From Desulfococcus multivorans (GTDB lineage Bacteria > Desulfobacterota > Desulfobacteria > Desulfobacterales > Desulfococcaceae), in the NCBI RefSeq assembly GCF_001854245.1, contig NZ_CP015381.1:2825001-2889000 (forward strand): a stretch of DNA of 64,000 bases, in the 5' to 3' direction. Position numbers and translations under genes: made by a program. The notes beneath the pieces are model-generated. The model did not search any database and was not told the DNA's origin. It saw only the letters and a program-made list of their open reading frames with translations. Shown one piece after another: positions 1 through 8,666 of the stretch. Positions within the stretch are counted from its first letter, which is position 1, and each line of letters opens with the position of its first letter.

Positions 1-2
1 TC

Positions 3-701
3 AGCGGCATCGTCATCATCGTCGGGAACTACGGCAGCGGAAAAACCGAAGTCGCCGTCAATCTCGCCGTCAACCAACGGCAGTCCGGTCGTCACGTCCG
101 TATCGGAGATCTCGATCTTGTCAATCCCTATTTTCGAACGCGTGAGGCCAAGACCGCCCTTAACGACCTGGGCATCGATGTTGTCCTCCCACCGTCGGAA
201 TATTTTCACGCGGATCTCCCCATCCTGACGCCGGCCATTGCCGGAATGATCCAGGCCCCCGGCCAACTTGTCATTCTGGATGCAGGTGGAGACGACGCCG
301 GCGCGACGGTTCTCGCGGCATTGGCGGATCCGTTGCGGGGGAAAAATATCCGGATGCTTCAGGTGGTCAATCCTTTCAGACCGTTTACCCATACACTGGA
401 GGGATGTCTTAAAATCAAAAAAGAAATTGAAATCGCATCGAAACTCAACGTCAACGGTATCATCGGCAACGCCAACCTCATTGACGATACCGTTGTTCAG
501 GATATTTACGATGGATACGATTTCGTGAACACCTATGCAACGGAAAGCCGACTCCCCCTGGAATTCATTACCGCTCGGGAATCGTTGATTCCCGAACTTG
601 ATTTAAGCCGCTTTTCTTGTCCAGTTCTCCCCATTTTAAGGCAACTTGTTCCCCCCTGGAAGACAGCCGCCACGATAGGATCCGGCCGTTTAAAAATATA
701 G
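3..701 (+). CDS. P-loop NTPase of the CobQ/MinD/ParA type (5' partial)
   Basis: The reading frame is open from the left edge, so the start lies outside the window and about 232 residues are visible. Near the visible N-terminus is a Walker A motif (GNYGSGKTE), followed by a D-L-D-L-V-N-P-Y segment resembling the Walker A'/switch region of deviant-Walker ATPases and an L-V-I-L-D-A-G-G-D-D Walker B-like segment. These features place it in the CobQ/CobB/MinD/ParA nucleotide-binding superfamily, whose members use ATP in cofactor loading or positioning. It is followed after 59 bases by the 2-oxoacid:ferredoxin oxidoreductase genes on the same strand, which suggests a linked role. The specific function is not recognisable. 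Confidence 0.75.
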   Translation, partial: SGIVIIVGNYGSGKTEVAVNLAVNQRQSGRHVRIGDLDLVNPYFRTREAKTALNDLGIDVVLPPSEYFHADLPILTPAIAGMIQAPGQLVILDAGGDDAGATVLAALADPLRGKNIRMLQVVNPFRPFTHTLEGCLKIKKEIEIASKLNVNGIIGNANLIDDTVVQDIYDGYDFVNTYATESRLPLEFITARESLIPELDLSRFSCPVLPILRQLVPPWKTAATIGSGRLKI

Positions 702-703
702 CT

Positions 704-719
704 GCAGCGCGTGCGCTGC
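704..719. other. Short intergenic hairpin before the oxidoreductase operon
   Basis: A 7-bp GC-rich inverted repeat (GCAGCGC / GCGCTGC) with a 2-base spacer sits directly after the stop codon of the P-loop gene. There is no run of T after it, so it is not a convincing intrinsic terminator. It could stabilise the upstream transcript end or attenuate readthrough into the next gene. Confidence 0.3.
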
Positions 720-760
720 GGTTTGAGTCCCCCTAATCCAGCAAACAGGAGTCTTGAGGT

Positions 761-994
761 ATGTCATATCGTCACGAAATCGACGCAGATCGCTGCAAAG
801 GCTGCGGATTGTGCGTAAAATTCTGTCCCAAAAACGTCCTGGAAATTTCGGACAAGGTAAATTCAAAGGGCTATTTCCCTGCCTACCAGGCACGTCCCGA
901 GGACTGCATCTTTTGTGCCATCTGCTGCACCATGTGCCCCGACGTGGCCATTACCATCAGCGAAACGGCGGAAGCGGCCGAATCTAAAGAATAA
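761..994 (+). CDS. 2-oxoacid:ferredoxin oxidoreductase, delta (ferredoxin) subunit
   Basis: A 77-residue bacterial-type ferredoxin with two tetranuclear cluster motifs: C-K-G-C-G-L-C followed by C-P near residues 12-24, and C-I-F-C-A-I-C-C followed by C-P near residues 49-60. It would carry electrons from the thiamine-diphosphate subunit to soluble ferredoxin. The next three genes encode the alpha, beta and gamma subunits, so this is the separate delta subunit of a four-subunit enzyme of the KOR/VOR type. An AGGAGT-like ribosome site lies upstream. A competing frame seven bases upstream lacks the cysteine pattern and is rejected. Whether the substrate is 2-oxoglutarate or branched-chain 2-oxoacids cannot be decided from this subunit. 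Confidence 0.9.
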   Translation: MSYRHEIDADRCKGCGLCVKFCPKNVLEISDKVNSKGYFPAYQARPEDCIFCAICCTMCPDVAITISETAEAAESKE

Positions 995-1005
995 TGGAGG
1001 AAGAT

Positions 1006-2073
1006 ATGAGTAAAGTACTCATGAAAGGAAACGAAGCCATCGGAGAGGCCGCCATCCGGGCCGGGTGCTTGAATTATTTCGCATATCCCATTACGCCCCA
1101 GTCGGAGGTCGCCGAATATCTCTCCAAGCGAATGCCCGAAGTCGGCGGGGTTTTTCTTCAAGGAGAGAGCGAAGTCGCTGTCGGTTACATGCTCTTCGGT
1201 GCATCCGGCTGCGGTGAAAGGGTTTTCACGACTTCGTCCAGCCCGGGCATCAGTCTGATGAGCGAAGCCATCAGTTACATCGCCGGCGCTCAGTGCCCCG
1301 TGGTTTTCGTCAATATCATCCGCGGCGGGCCGGGATTGGGCGGCATTCTGCCGTCTCAGGGAGATTATTTCCAGGCCGTCAAGGGCGGCGGTCACGGTGA
1401 CTACCGAATGCTCGTCATGGCCCCGGCCAGCGTCCAGGAAGCGGTCGAAATGGTGATGGAGGCGTTTCCCCTGGCTGAAAAATACCGTAACCCCGTCATG
1501 ATTCTGGGGGACGGACTTATCGGCCAGATGATGGAACCGGTTGAATTCCCGGAACATCTGGCGACAAAGCCATCCAACAAGGATGCATGGGCCACAAACG
1601 GCATGAGCACCCGCAACAGTGATAAAAGCAACCTCGTCAAATCCCTCTATCTCGATCCGAAGGCTCTCAACGACCACAATCTTTTGCTCAAATCCAAATA
1701 CGATCGGATGCGCTGCGAAGAAGTCCGCTACGAGGCCTACAACACCGAAGGCGATTACGGCCTTTTGATCGTGAGCTACGGCACCATGAGCCGCGTCTGC
1801 AGGACGGCCATCGACAACCTCAAGGCGCAGGGTATCGAGGTGGGAATGATTCGCCCCAAGACGCTCTTCCCGTTTCCCGAAAAGGAGATTCTCGACGCGG
1901 CGTCCCGTGAAAGCTGTGGTATGGTACTCTCCATCGAGATGAGCATGGGACAGATGGTGGAAGACGTCGACCGATGCGTCAAGGGAAGGCGGCCGGTCAA
2001 ATGGTACGGAAAATGCGGGGGAGAAGTACCCACGCCCGAAGAAATCATGGATGTCGTAAAGGAGCATTTGTAA
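1006..2073 (+). CDS. 2-oxoacid:ferredoxin oxidoreductase, alpha subunit
   Basis: About 355 residues. The N-terminal half matches the pyrimidine-binding domain of the family (A-Y-P-I-T-P-Q-S near residue 28, then the G-E-S-E-V-A region near residue 57) and the C-terminal part carries a transketolase-C-like domain. In this complex it helps bind thiamine diphosphate and coenzyme A during oxidative decarboxylation of a 2-oxoacid to an acyl-CoA. An upstream ATG at 994 overlaps the previous stop codon, but the ATG at 1006 has a GGAGGA site five bases away and is preferred. The size and single-domain architecture are closest to the VorB/KorA type. The gene is in an operon with the delta subunit upstream and the beta subunit overlapping at the TAATG. 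Confidence 0.9.
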   Translation: MSKVLMKGNEAIGEAAIRAGCLNYFAYPITPQSEVAEYLSKRMPEVGGVFLQGESEVAVGYMLFGASGCGERVFTTSSSPGISLMSEAISYIAGAQCPVVFVNIIRGGPGLGGILPSQGDYFQAVKGGGHGDYRMLVMAPASVQEAVEMVMEAFPLAEKYRNPVMILGDGLIGQMMEPVEFPEHLATKPSNKDAWATNGMSTRNSDKSNLVKSLYLDPKALNDHNLLLKSKYDRMRCEEVRYEAYNTEGDYGLLIVSYGTMSRVCRTAIDNLKAQGIEVGMIRPKTLFPFPEKEILDAASRESCGMVLSIEMSMGQMVEDVDRCVKGRRPVKWYGKCGGEVPTPEEIMDVVKEHL

Positions 2074-2837
2074 TGGGAAAGACTTTTAAAAAACCCGAAG
2101 CGCTCACGGAAAACCACACCCATTATTGTCCCGGCTGCACCCACGGCATCATACACCGGCTGGTGGCCGAGGTCATCGATGAGTTGGGAATTCGAAAACG
2201 GACGGTGGGTATCGCTCCAGTGGGTTGTGCCGTATTGGCCTACAACTATTTTGCCTGTGATTTCCAGGAAGCGGCCCACGGACGCGCTCCGGCCATGGCC
2301 ACCGGAATCAAGCGGGTCCGACCGGATCTCATGGTGTTCACTTACCAGGGGGACGGCGATCTGGCAAGCATCGGCATGGGTGAAATCATCCATGCCGCCA
2401 ATCGCGGCGAGAAATTCACGACCATCTTCGTCAACAATGCGGTCTACGGGATGACCGGCGGCCAGATGGCCCCGACGACCATGCCGGGCCAGCGGACGAC
2501 TACAAGCCCGCTGGGAAGGGATCCCCGCGAGACAGGGATGCCCATCAAGGTCGCGGAGCTGCTGGCATCCCTTCAGACGCCGGCCTACATCTCCCGACAG
2601 ACGGTCATCGGACCCAAATACGTCAACCGGGCCAAAAAGGCGATTCGCCGGGCCTTTGGCTATCAGTTGGAAAATCGCTGCTTCAGCCTCGTCGAGCTTG
2701 TGAGCACATGCCCCACCAACTGGGGAATGACACCGGTCGAAGCCTTGAAATGGGCCGAAGACGTCCTCCTCCCCTACTACAAACTGGGTGACTACAAGAC
2801 ACCAGAGCCGTCCGAAACAGCAGACGATAACCATTGA
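2073..2837 (+). CDS. 2-oxoacid:ferredoxin oxidoreductase, beta (thiamine diphosphate) subunit
   Basis: 254 residues. It carries the family's C-P-G-C-T-H-G motif near residue 19, a thiamine-diphosphate/magnesium motif (G-D-G-D-L-A-S-I-G, near residue 90) and the downstream N-N-A-V-Y-G-M-T-G-G-Q segment. The ATG shares bases with the alpha-subunit stop codon (TAATG at 2071-2075) and is preceded by AAGGAG, so translation is probably coupled. An in-frame ATG 99 bases upstream lies inside the alpha gene and is rejected. The substrate is unproven; the fused name KorB/VorA is the safest description. Electrons pass to the delta-subunit clusters. Confidence 0.9.
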   Translation: MGKTFKKPEALTENHTHYCPGCTHGIIHRLVAEVIDELGIRKRTVGIAPVGCAVLAYNYFACDFQEAAHGRAPAMATGIKRVRPDLMVFTYQGDGDLASIGMGEIIHAANRGEKFTTIFVNNAVYGMTGGQMAPTTMPGQRTTTSPLGRDPRETGMPIKVAELLASLQTPAYISRQTVIGPKYVNRAKKAIRRAFGYQLENRCFSLVELVSTCPTNWGMTPVEALKWAEDVLLPYYKLGDYKTPEPSETADDNH

Positions 2838-2854
2838 TGAACTCAGGAGATAAT

Positions 2855-3391
2855 ATGCAAAGCGAAGTGATGTTTGCCGGTTTCGGGGGCCAGGGAATCC
2901 TGATGATTGGGAAAATACTGGCCCATGCCGCCATGGAGGAAGGATACGAGGTGGTCTGGATTCCGTCCTACGGCCCTGAAATGCGGGGCGGCACGGCCTA
3001 CTGTACCGTGGTCATCAGCGACCGTCCCATCGGCTCTCCGATCATCAAAAACCCCATGCATCTGATCGCAATGAACCGTCCGTCTCTGGAAAAGTTCGCA
3101 CCGACGGTCAAACCCAACGGGGTTATCCTTGTCAACAGTTCCCTGATTCCCATTCGATCCAACCGCACGGACGTCGATGAACTGATCGTGCCCGCGACGG
3201 ATATCGCCAAGGAGCTCGGCAGCATAAAAGCCGCAAACATCGTAGCCCTCTCCGCCTTCGTCAGTCGGAGCAAGGTCGTCGACTTCGAGCGTCTCAGGGA
3301 GTGCGTCAAGGCGGAGTTCGCCGGTAAAAGCAAGTTTATACCGCTGAACATGGAAGCCATGGACCGCGGCAGAGCGGCCGCATCGAGATAA
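2855..3391 (+). CDS. 2-oxoacid:ferredoxin oxidoreductase, gamma subunit
   Basis: 178 residues with the glycine-rich signature of the gamma domain at the N-terminus (F-A-G-F-G-G-Q-G-I, residues 7-15) and the G-P-E-M-R-G-G-T segment near residue 43 that is typical of this subunit. The gamma domain completes the catalytic heteromer. The ATG at 2855 has an AGGAGA site four bases away. Earlier in-frame ATGs at 2834 and 2837 overlap the end of the beta gene and have no such site. It is the last gene of the operon; the 60-base gap to cmk shows no clear terminator. Confidence 0.9.
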   Translation: MQSEVMFAGFGGQGILMIGKILAHAAMEEGYEVVWIPSYGPEMRGGTAYCTVVISDRPIGSPIIKNPMHLIAMNRPSLEKFAPTVKPNGVILVNSSLIPIRSNRTDVDELIVPATDIAKELGSIKAANIVALSAFVSRSKVVDFERLRECVKAEFAGKSKFIPLNMEAMDRGRAAASR

Positions 3392-3451
3392 CGGCACTGA
3401 AAAGGGGGTCGCCCCCTTGCGATCCTCTCACAATCCAGCGGAGGTGATGTC

Positions 3452-4135
3452 GTGCGATCTCTTTTGATCACCATCGACGGGCCCGCCGGCGCCGGAAAGA
3501 CAACCGTGAGCCGGGCCCTCGCCAAGCGCCTTTCCTATACCTATGTCGACACCGGCGCGCTCTACCGGGGCATCGCCCTTGCCGCACGGGACGCCGGCAT
3601 TGATCCGGACGAAGAGACGAACCTGGAAAACCTGTTTAAAACCATCGCGCTGACCTGTACAAAAACGCCTGCAGGCCCTCGGCTTTCCCTGAACGGTGTC
3701 GATATCTCGGACAAAATCCGCACCCCCGAAATCGCCATGGCGGCATCCCACATCTCGGCCAAGCCCGTGGTTCGAAGATACCTCCTGACCCTTCAGCGCC
3801 GGCTGGGGAAAGACAAAGGGGTCATTTTCGAAGGCCGGGATATGGGAACCGTCGTCTTTCCCGATGCAGACGTCAAATTTTTTCTGGTCGCCGACCTGAA
3901 AACACGCGCTGCCAGACGCTTCGTTGAACTGGGGCACAAAACCGAGGCTCTGAGCCTCGAGCGTGTCAAAAAGGAAATGAAAATTCGGGACGAGAACGAC
4001 AGCACTCGGTCCATCGCCCCCCTGAAAGCCGCCCAAGACGCCGTCGTCATCGATTCAACGGCACTCGATGTCCACGAGGTCGTCGAATTGATGATTTCCC
4101 ACATACGGCACCACTCTTCAAACGTCGACTCTTGA
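3452..4135 (+). CDS. cmk: Cytidylate kinase
   Basis: 227 residues starting at GTG with a strong GGAGGTGA site; an ATG five bases upstream is out of frame. The N-terminus holds the Walker A motif G-P-A-G-A-G-K-T-T (residues 9-17). The F-E-G-R-D-M-G-T segment near residue 128 and the K-I-R-D-E-N-D-S-T-R segment near residue 178 are characteristic of CMP/dCMP kinases. It phosphorylates CMP and dCMP with ATP in pyrimidine nucleotide synthesis. The cmk-rpsA gene order seen here is common in proteobacteria and supports the assignment. The length is the usual one for the family. Confidence 0.95.
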   Translation: MRSLLITIDGPAGAGKTTVSRALAKRLSYTYVDTGALYRGIALAARDAGIDPDEETNLENLFKTIALTCTKTPAGPRLSLNGVDISDKIRTPEIAMAASHISAKPVVRRYLLTLQRRLGKDKGVIFEGRDMGTVVFPDADVKFFLVADLKTRAARRFVELGHKTEALSLERVKKEMKIRDENDSTRSIAPLKAAQDAVVIDSTALDVHEVVELMISHIRHHSSNVDS

Positions 4136-4144
4136 AAATAAATG

Positions 4145-4173
4145 TTGTCATTACAGAGATAATGGTATATATT
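4145..4173 (+). promoter_or_regulatory. Sigma-70-like promoter of rpsA
   Basis: TTGTCA at 4145-4150 and TATATT at 4168-4173 are separated by 17 bases, each one mismatch from consensus. Transcription would begin near 4180, leaving a leader of about 57 bases before rpsA. The site lies in an AT-rich gap directly after cmk, so rpsA can be transcribed independently of cmk. Positions are read from the sequence; activity is inferred. Confidence 0.6.
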
Positions 4174-4237
4174 GTTTGAGTTTATGTTCTCCTGAGGGAG
4201 GCATAACTAAAATAAGGCCAAGGGGGTATTTTTTTAA

Positions 4238-6073
4238 ATGGAAAACGAAATTAAAAATGATGGAACCGACCAAACCCAAAATTCAGAGGTAGTCGAAAAC
4301 ATGGAAGTCGAAAACATGGAAAACGACACGCCTGAAAGTGGTCTGGAGGTATCCGGGAATCTCAACGAATTGTCCGATGACGAAACCAGCATGGAACGTT
4401 TGATGGATCTCTATGAAGAAAGCTTCAAACGATTCGAGGAAGGTGAGGTCGTCACGGGTAAAATCATATCCTTAGACAAAGATTACGTGCTTGTCGATAT
4501 CGGCTATAAATCCGAGGGACAGATTCCGATCCATGAATTCAAGGACGAAAAAGGGGAGGTCGCGGCCAAGGTCGGCGACGCCGTAGAGGTCATGGTGGAA
4601 TGGTGGGACGATGAGGAAGAGGTTGTCGTTCTCTCCAAGGAGAAAGCCGAGAAGATCAAGGTTTGGGATGAAATCAAGAAGGCTTACGACGACGGCGGAA
4701 CCGTCGACGGCGTGATCACCAACCGCGTAAAAGGCGGCTTCTCCGTCGATATCGGGGTTCAGGCCTTCCTGCCGGGATCCCAGGCCGACCTGCGTCCCAT
4801 CCGGAACCTGGATGAGATGGTGGGTCAGTCCTTCACGTTCAAGATCCTTAAATATAACCGAAAACGCAGCAATATCGTTTTGTCCAGACGCGTCATTCTG
4901 GAAGAAGAGCGCGAAGCCGCACGGGCCGCTACCCTCGCCTCCATCGAGGAAGGCAAGGTTATGGGCGGCATCGTCAAAAACATCACCGAATACGGTGTCT
5001 TCGTGGATCTCGGCGGTGTGGACGGTCTTCTGCACATCACCGACATTTCCTGGGGGCGGGTCAAACATCCCTCGGAACTCTTTTCCGTCGGTGACGAGAT
5101 CACCGTGAAAATTCTGAGTCTCGATCTCGAGAAGGAGCGGGTATCTCTCGGCATGAAGCAACTGACACCCGATCCCTGGTCCACCGCAGCCCAGAAATAT
5201 CCGGTCAATTCCAGAATCACCGGTAAGGTGGTCAGCCTGACCGACTACGGTGCCTTCGTGGAACTGGAGGAAGGTATCGAAGGACTTATCCACGTCTCCG
5301 AAATGTCCTGGACCCGGAAGGTGCGCCATCCCTCCAAGGTCGTATCCGTTGGCGAAGAGGTCGACGCCGTCGTACTGGACATCAAGCCCGAAAGCCGCCG
5401 AATTTCTCTGGGCATGAAACAGGTCGTTCCCAACCCGTGGGATGTTATCAGCGAGAAGTATCCTGTCGGCACCACCATCGAAGGCAAAATCAAGAACATC
5501 ACTGATTTCGGTCTATTTATCGGCATCGATGAAGGCATTGACGGGCTGGTTCACATTTCTGACATTTCATGGACAAAACGCATCAAACATCCCTCGGAAA
5601 TCTACAAAAAAGGGGATGTCGTCCAAGCGGTCGTTCTTGACATCGAAAAAGAAAATGAACGCTTTTCCCTGGGCATCAAACAGATGCAGACAGATCCATG
5701 GGAGACGGTGGGCGAGCGCTACGACGTCGGTAAGGAGATTACCGGAACGGTGACCAACATCACCGACTTCGGCATCTTCGTCGAACTGGAGGAAGGCATA
5801 GAAGGCCTGGTTCACGTATCGGAAATCAGCAAGGAGAAGATCAAGAATCCGGGCGACAAGTTCAATGTCGGCGACATGATCACCGCCAAGGTGATGAACA
5901 TCAACAGTGATGAACGACGGATCGGCTTGTCGATCAAACGCCTCGACATGGAGGATGATCAGTCCATCCTGAGCGACTACATCAATAAGATGGGGCCGGC
6001 CACGTCCACCTTTGGCGAGATTCTCAGGGAAAATCTTCAGGAAAAGATGAACGAAGACCGCAATTCCAATTAA
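4238..6073 (+). CDS. rpsA: Small ribosomal subunit protein bS1
   Basis: 611 residues containing six consecutive S1/OB RNA-binding repeats from about residue 68 to residue 575, each with a G-x-V-x-x-I start and D-x-G (or E-x-G) core such as Y-G-V-F-V-D-L-G. The last four repeats show the S-W / K-H-P-S-E signature and end in S-L-G-[MI]-K-Q. Protein S1 binds mRNA leaders on the 30S subunit and promotes initiation. An acidic extension of about 60 residues precedes the first repeat. The start has a purine-rich AAGGGGGT site about ten bases upstream. It is downstream of cmk with its own promoter, and a strong terminator follows. Confidence 0.97.
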   Translation: MENEIKNDGTDQTQNSEVVENMEVENMENDTPESGLEVSGNLNELSDDETSMERLMDLYEESFKRFEEGEVVTGKIISLDKDYVLVDIGYKSEGQIPIHEFKDEKGEVAAKVGDAVEVMVEWWDDEEEVVVLSKEKAEKIKVWDEIKKAYDDGGTVDGVITNRVKGGFSVDIGVQAFLPGSQADLRPIRNLDEMVGQSFTFKILKYNRKRSNIVLSRRVILEEEREAARAATLASIEEGKVMGGIVKNITEYGVFVDLGGVDGLLHITDISWGRVKHPSELFSVGDEITVKILSLDLEKERVSLGMKQLTPDPWSTAAQKYPVNSRITGKVVSLTDYGAFVELEEGIEGLIHVSEMSWTRKVRHPSKVVSVGEEVDAVVLDIKPESRRISLGMKQVVPNPWDVISEKYPVGTTIEGKIKNITDFGLFIGIDEGIDGLVHISDISWTKRIKHPSEIYKKGDVVQAVVLDIEKENERFSLGIKQMQTDPWETVGERYDVGKEITGTVTNITDFGIFVELEEGIEGLVHVSEISKEKIKNPGDKFNVGDMITAKVMNINSDERRIGLSIKRLDMEDDQSILSDYINKMGPATSTFGEILRENLQEKMNEDRNSN

Positions 6074-6094
6074 TCGGCCTTCATTCTTGATACA

Positions 6095-6127
6095 AAAGCG
6101 GGCAGTCTTCAGACTGCCCGCTTTCGT
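6095..6127 (+). terminator. Intrinsic terminator after rpsA
   Basis: A near-perfect inverted repeat (AAAGCGGGCAGTCT / AGACTGCCCGCTTT) with a tiny loop, followed by a mixed T-rich tail. It lies 21 bases after the rpsA stop and before the convergent gene at 6151, and could act in both directions because A-rich sequence precedes it. Confidence 0.8.
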
Positions 6128-6150
6128 TTCCGGCGGCGGCATCCCGCCGA

Positions 6151-6759
6151 TCATTCAAAAATGCGAGTGTCCCCCAACCCCTCCCGGAGGATCTCGGGTT
6201 CGTCGTTTTGCAGCGAAATCACGCTGGACGGCACGCCGGGAACCGGTCCGCCGTCGATGACAATGTCGATTCTCGAACCAAAGTGATCGTGAATGAGGGA
6301 TGCATCGTAAAAGATATCGCCTTCCGGCGTCGTCGCGCTGGTGGAGATGATGGGGTTGCCCAGACCTTCGACCAATGCAACGGGAATAGGATGGTCAGGC
6401 ACCCGGATGCCCGCCATCTTTCTGTTGGTCAGCATGATCTTGGGAACGAGTTTGGAACCTTCCAGAATAAAGGTGTAGGGTCCCGGCAGCAGTCGTTTCA
6501 TGGTTTTGTAGGCGTAGTTCGAAACCTTGGCGTAGTCACTGATGTTTTTGAGATTCGAGCAGATGAAGCTGAAGGGCTGCCGCTTGTCTCTCTGTTTGAT
6601 CTGATAGATCTTCTGGATCGCCTTTTTGTTCATGATATCGCACCCGATACCATAATAGGTATCCGTGGGATAGGCGATAACACCTCCCCTTTCCAGAGCC
6701 TCAACGACTTTTTTAATCAGACGTTCCTGGGGATTTTCCGGATTTATTTCAATAAGCAT
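6151..6759 (-). CDS. YciO/Sua5/TsaC-family protein, probable L-threonylcarbamoyladenylate synthase
   Basis: About 202 residues of the YrdC fold: G-G-V-I-A-Y-P-T-D-T-Y-Y-G-I-G-C near residue 25, K-R-x-x-x-x-P-F-S-F near residue 57, L-L-P-G-P-Y-T-F near residue 88, and I-S-T-S-A near residue 137. Members with catalytic function convert threonine, bicarbonate and ATP to threonylcarbamoyl-AMP for the t6A base of tRNA. The YciO branch is close in sequence but its activity is less certain, so the call stops at family level. The start could also be three codons upstream (6768); neither has a strong ribosome site, and the shorter one gives the usual M-L-I-E-I-N-P N-terminus. It is convergent with rpsA. 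Confidence 0.85.
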   Translation of the reverse strand: MLIEINPENPQERLIKKVVEALERGGVIAYPTDTYYGIGCDIMNKKAIQKIYQIKQRDKRQPFSFICSNLKNISDYAKVSNYAYKTMKRLLPGPYTFILEGSKLVPKIMLTNRKMAGIRVPDHPIPVALVEGLGNPIISTSATTPEGDIFYDASLIHDHFGSRIDIVIDGGPVPGVPSSVISLQNDEPEILREGLGDTRIFE

Positions 6760-6918
6760 GGGCCACATCCATTCGCTGTTCAGACAATAAGCCTCGTTTT
6801 TCGGCCTTCGGCGGACACCAATTGTCAGTCTTCAGTCTCGACCATCACGAAAACCGACACTTAAAATATAATATTAATCTCATCGGCAAGGTCCTGTCAA
6901 GACGACACAAAATAAAGA

Positions 6919-6947
6919 TTGCGAAAGGCTGTTCGCTCTGTTATCAT
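6919..6947 (+). promoter_or_regulatory. Candidate sigma-70-like promoter of guaB-dnaE with a long leader
   Basis: TTGCGA (6919-6924) and TATCAT (6942-6947) are 17 bases apart. Transcription would begin near 6954, giving an untranslated leader of about 215 bases before guaB. The 400-base gap from 6769 to 7168 contains no gene. The leader contains a 6-bp CATCCC/GGGATG pair near 7029-7080 but matches no riboswitch I recognise. Confidence 0.45.
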
Positions 6948-7168
6948 TTGCGTTTAATTTATCTCTGATACCTTCATCGAAGGTCGATTTTCAGACGGTT
7001 CCGCAGGAAGCTCGAGAACAAGGCTTGCACATCCCGAAAAATACGAATCAGTTACCCGTACGTTGTAAAGACGAGGGATGCTGGCAGCGCGGATATCGGA
7101 CTTGTTGCGGAGGCGTCATCCTTTAAAAATCAGCGTAAAACGTTTATTTTCATTCTTGGAGGCATGTC

Positions 7169-8632
7169 ATGACCAACCGTTTCCCGGAGGAAGCTTACTC
7201 CTTTGACGACGTATTGCTGGTCCCCAGATATTCGGCGGTACTGCCCAAAAGCACCCAAACCGTGACCCGCCTGACCCGAAAACTCTCCCTCAACATTCCT
7301 ATTGTCAGCGCGGCGATGGACACGGTGACCGAATCTCGAATGGCCATCAGCATGGCAAGAGCAGGCGGCCTGGGATTCATTCACCGCAATCTGGACATCG
7401 AAAGCCAGGCCCGGGAAGTCGACAAAGTCAAGAAATCCGAAAGCGGCATGATCATCGACCCGGTGACCATCCACCCGGATCAAGTGATTGCCGATGTGCT
7501 CAAAATCATGGAGCGCTACCGGATATCCGGGCTTCCGGTCACCCGCGGCGACCAGTTGGTGGGGATTCTCACCAACCGCGATCTGAGATTCGAAACGGAT
7601 TTCAGCAAGAAGGTATCCGAGGTGATGACCAGCGAAAACCTCGTCACGGTATCCGAGGGTATATCCCTGGAGGAGTGCAAGAAAACCCTCCACAAACACC
7701 GGATCGAAAAGCTGCTGGTGGTCGACAGGAACGGCCGTTTGAAAGGGATGATCACCATAAAGGATATCGAAAAGATCAAAAAATATCCCAATGCCTGCAA
7801 GGACGACCGGGGAAGGCTCCGCGTCGGAGCGGCCGTGGGCGTCGGTCCGGACATGCTCGAACGGGCTGAAGCGCTGCTGAAGGCCGATGCGGACATTCTT
7901 CTCATCGACACCTCCCACGGTCACAGCAAAAACGTCATCGATGCCGTCAAGACCCTCAAAAGCACCTTCCCGGAACTCCAGCTGATCGCGGGAAACGTTG
8001 GTACCGGGGAGGCCGCTCAGGACCTCATCTCCGCCGGCGTCGACGGCGTCAAGATCGGTATCGGTCCGGGTTCCATCTGCACCACCCGCATCGTCGCCGG
8101 CGTCGGCGTTCCCCAGATCACCGCCATCATGAACTGCAGGGAGGTCTCTGAAAAAACCGGCGTTCCGCTCATCGCGGACGGCGGGATCCGCTTCTCCGGC
8201 GACATCACCAAGGCCATCGGGGCGGGGGCTCACGTCATCATGGCCGGGGGGCTTCTTGCGGGTGCCAAGGAAAGCCCGGGGGAGATGGTCTTTTTCCAGG
8301 GGCGAAGCTACAAGGCATACCGGGGTATGGGCTCCGAAGAGGCCATGCGGCAAGGCAGCAAGGATCGATACTACCAGGGCGAGGAAGCCGAGGAGGACAA
8401 GCTGGTGCCTGAAGGCATTGTCGGTCGCGTACCCTACACCGGCCTGCTCTCGGAGATCCTGTTCCAGCTTGTCGGCGGCCTCAAGGCGGGTATGGGATAC
8501 CTCGGTTGCGACAGTATCGAATCGCTCCGGCAAAACGCCCGCTTCATGAAAGTCAGTGCCGCCGGTATGCGGGAAAGTCATGTCCACGACGTTATCATTA
8601 CAAAGGAAGCGCCCAACTATCGCCTGGATTAA
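7169..8632 (+). CDS. guaB: Inosine-5'-monophosphate dehydrogenase
   Basis: 487 residues, the usual length. A TIM-barrel catalytic domain is interrupted by two CBS repeats at about residues 95-205. The catalytic loop G-P-G-S-I-C-T-T-R near residue 300 contains the active-site cysteine, followed by the flap with Y-R-G-M-G-S near residue 385. The enzyme oxidises IMP to XMP with NAD+, the committed step to GTP. The CBS pair usually binds adenine or guanine nucleotides for feedback control. The start has a TTGGAGG site. dnaE follows after 34 bases on the same strand, so the two are likely co-transcribed from the promoter at 6919. Confidence 0.97.
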   Translation: MTNRFPEEAYSFDDVLLVPRYSAVLPKSTQTVTRLTRKLSLNIPIVSAAMDTVTESRMAISMARAGGLGFIHRNLDIESQAREVDKVKKSESGMIIDPVTIHPDQVIADVLKIMERYRISGLPVTRGDQLVGILTNRDLRFETDFSKKVSEVMTSENLVTVSEGISLEECKKTLHKHRIEKLLVVDRNGRLKGMITIKDIEKIKKYPNACKDDRGRLRVGAAVGVGPDMLERAEALLKADADILLIDTSHGHSKNVIDAVKTLKSTFPELQLIAGNVGTGEAAQDLISAGVDGVKIGIGPGSICTTRIVAGVGVPQITAIMNCREVSEKTGVPLIADGGIRFSGDITKAIGAGAHVIMAGGLLAGAKESPGEMVFFQGRSYKAYRGMGSEEAMRQGSKDRYYQGEEAEEDKLVPEGIVGRVPYTGLLSEILFQLVGGLKAGMGYLGCDSIESLRQNARFMKVSAAGMRESHVHDVIITKEAPNYRLD

Positions 8633-8666
8633 TCCCGAAAGCAAACCTTTTCCAACGGACACCGTC

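Noticed and set aside
6954-7168. Purine riboswitch in the guaB leader
   Set aside because: The conserved purine-aptamer loop sequences are not present.
8556-8666. Earlier start of dnaE inside guaB
   Set aside because: The extra 37 residues are unlike DnaE and overlap the guaB reading frame.
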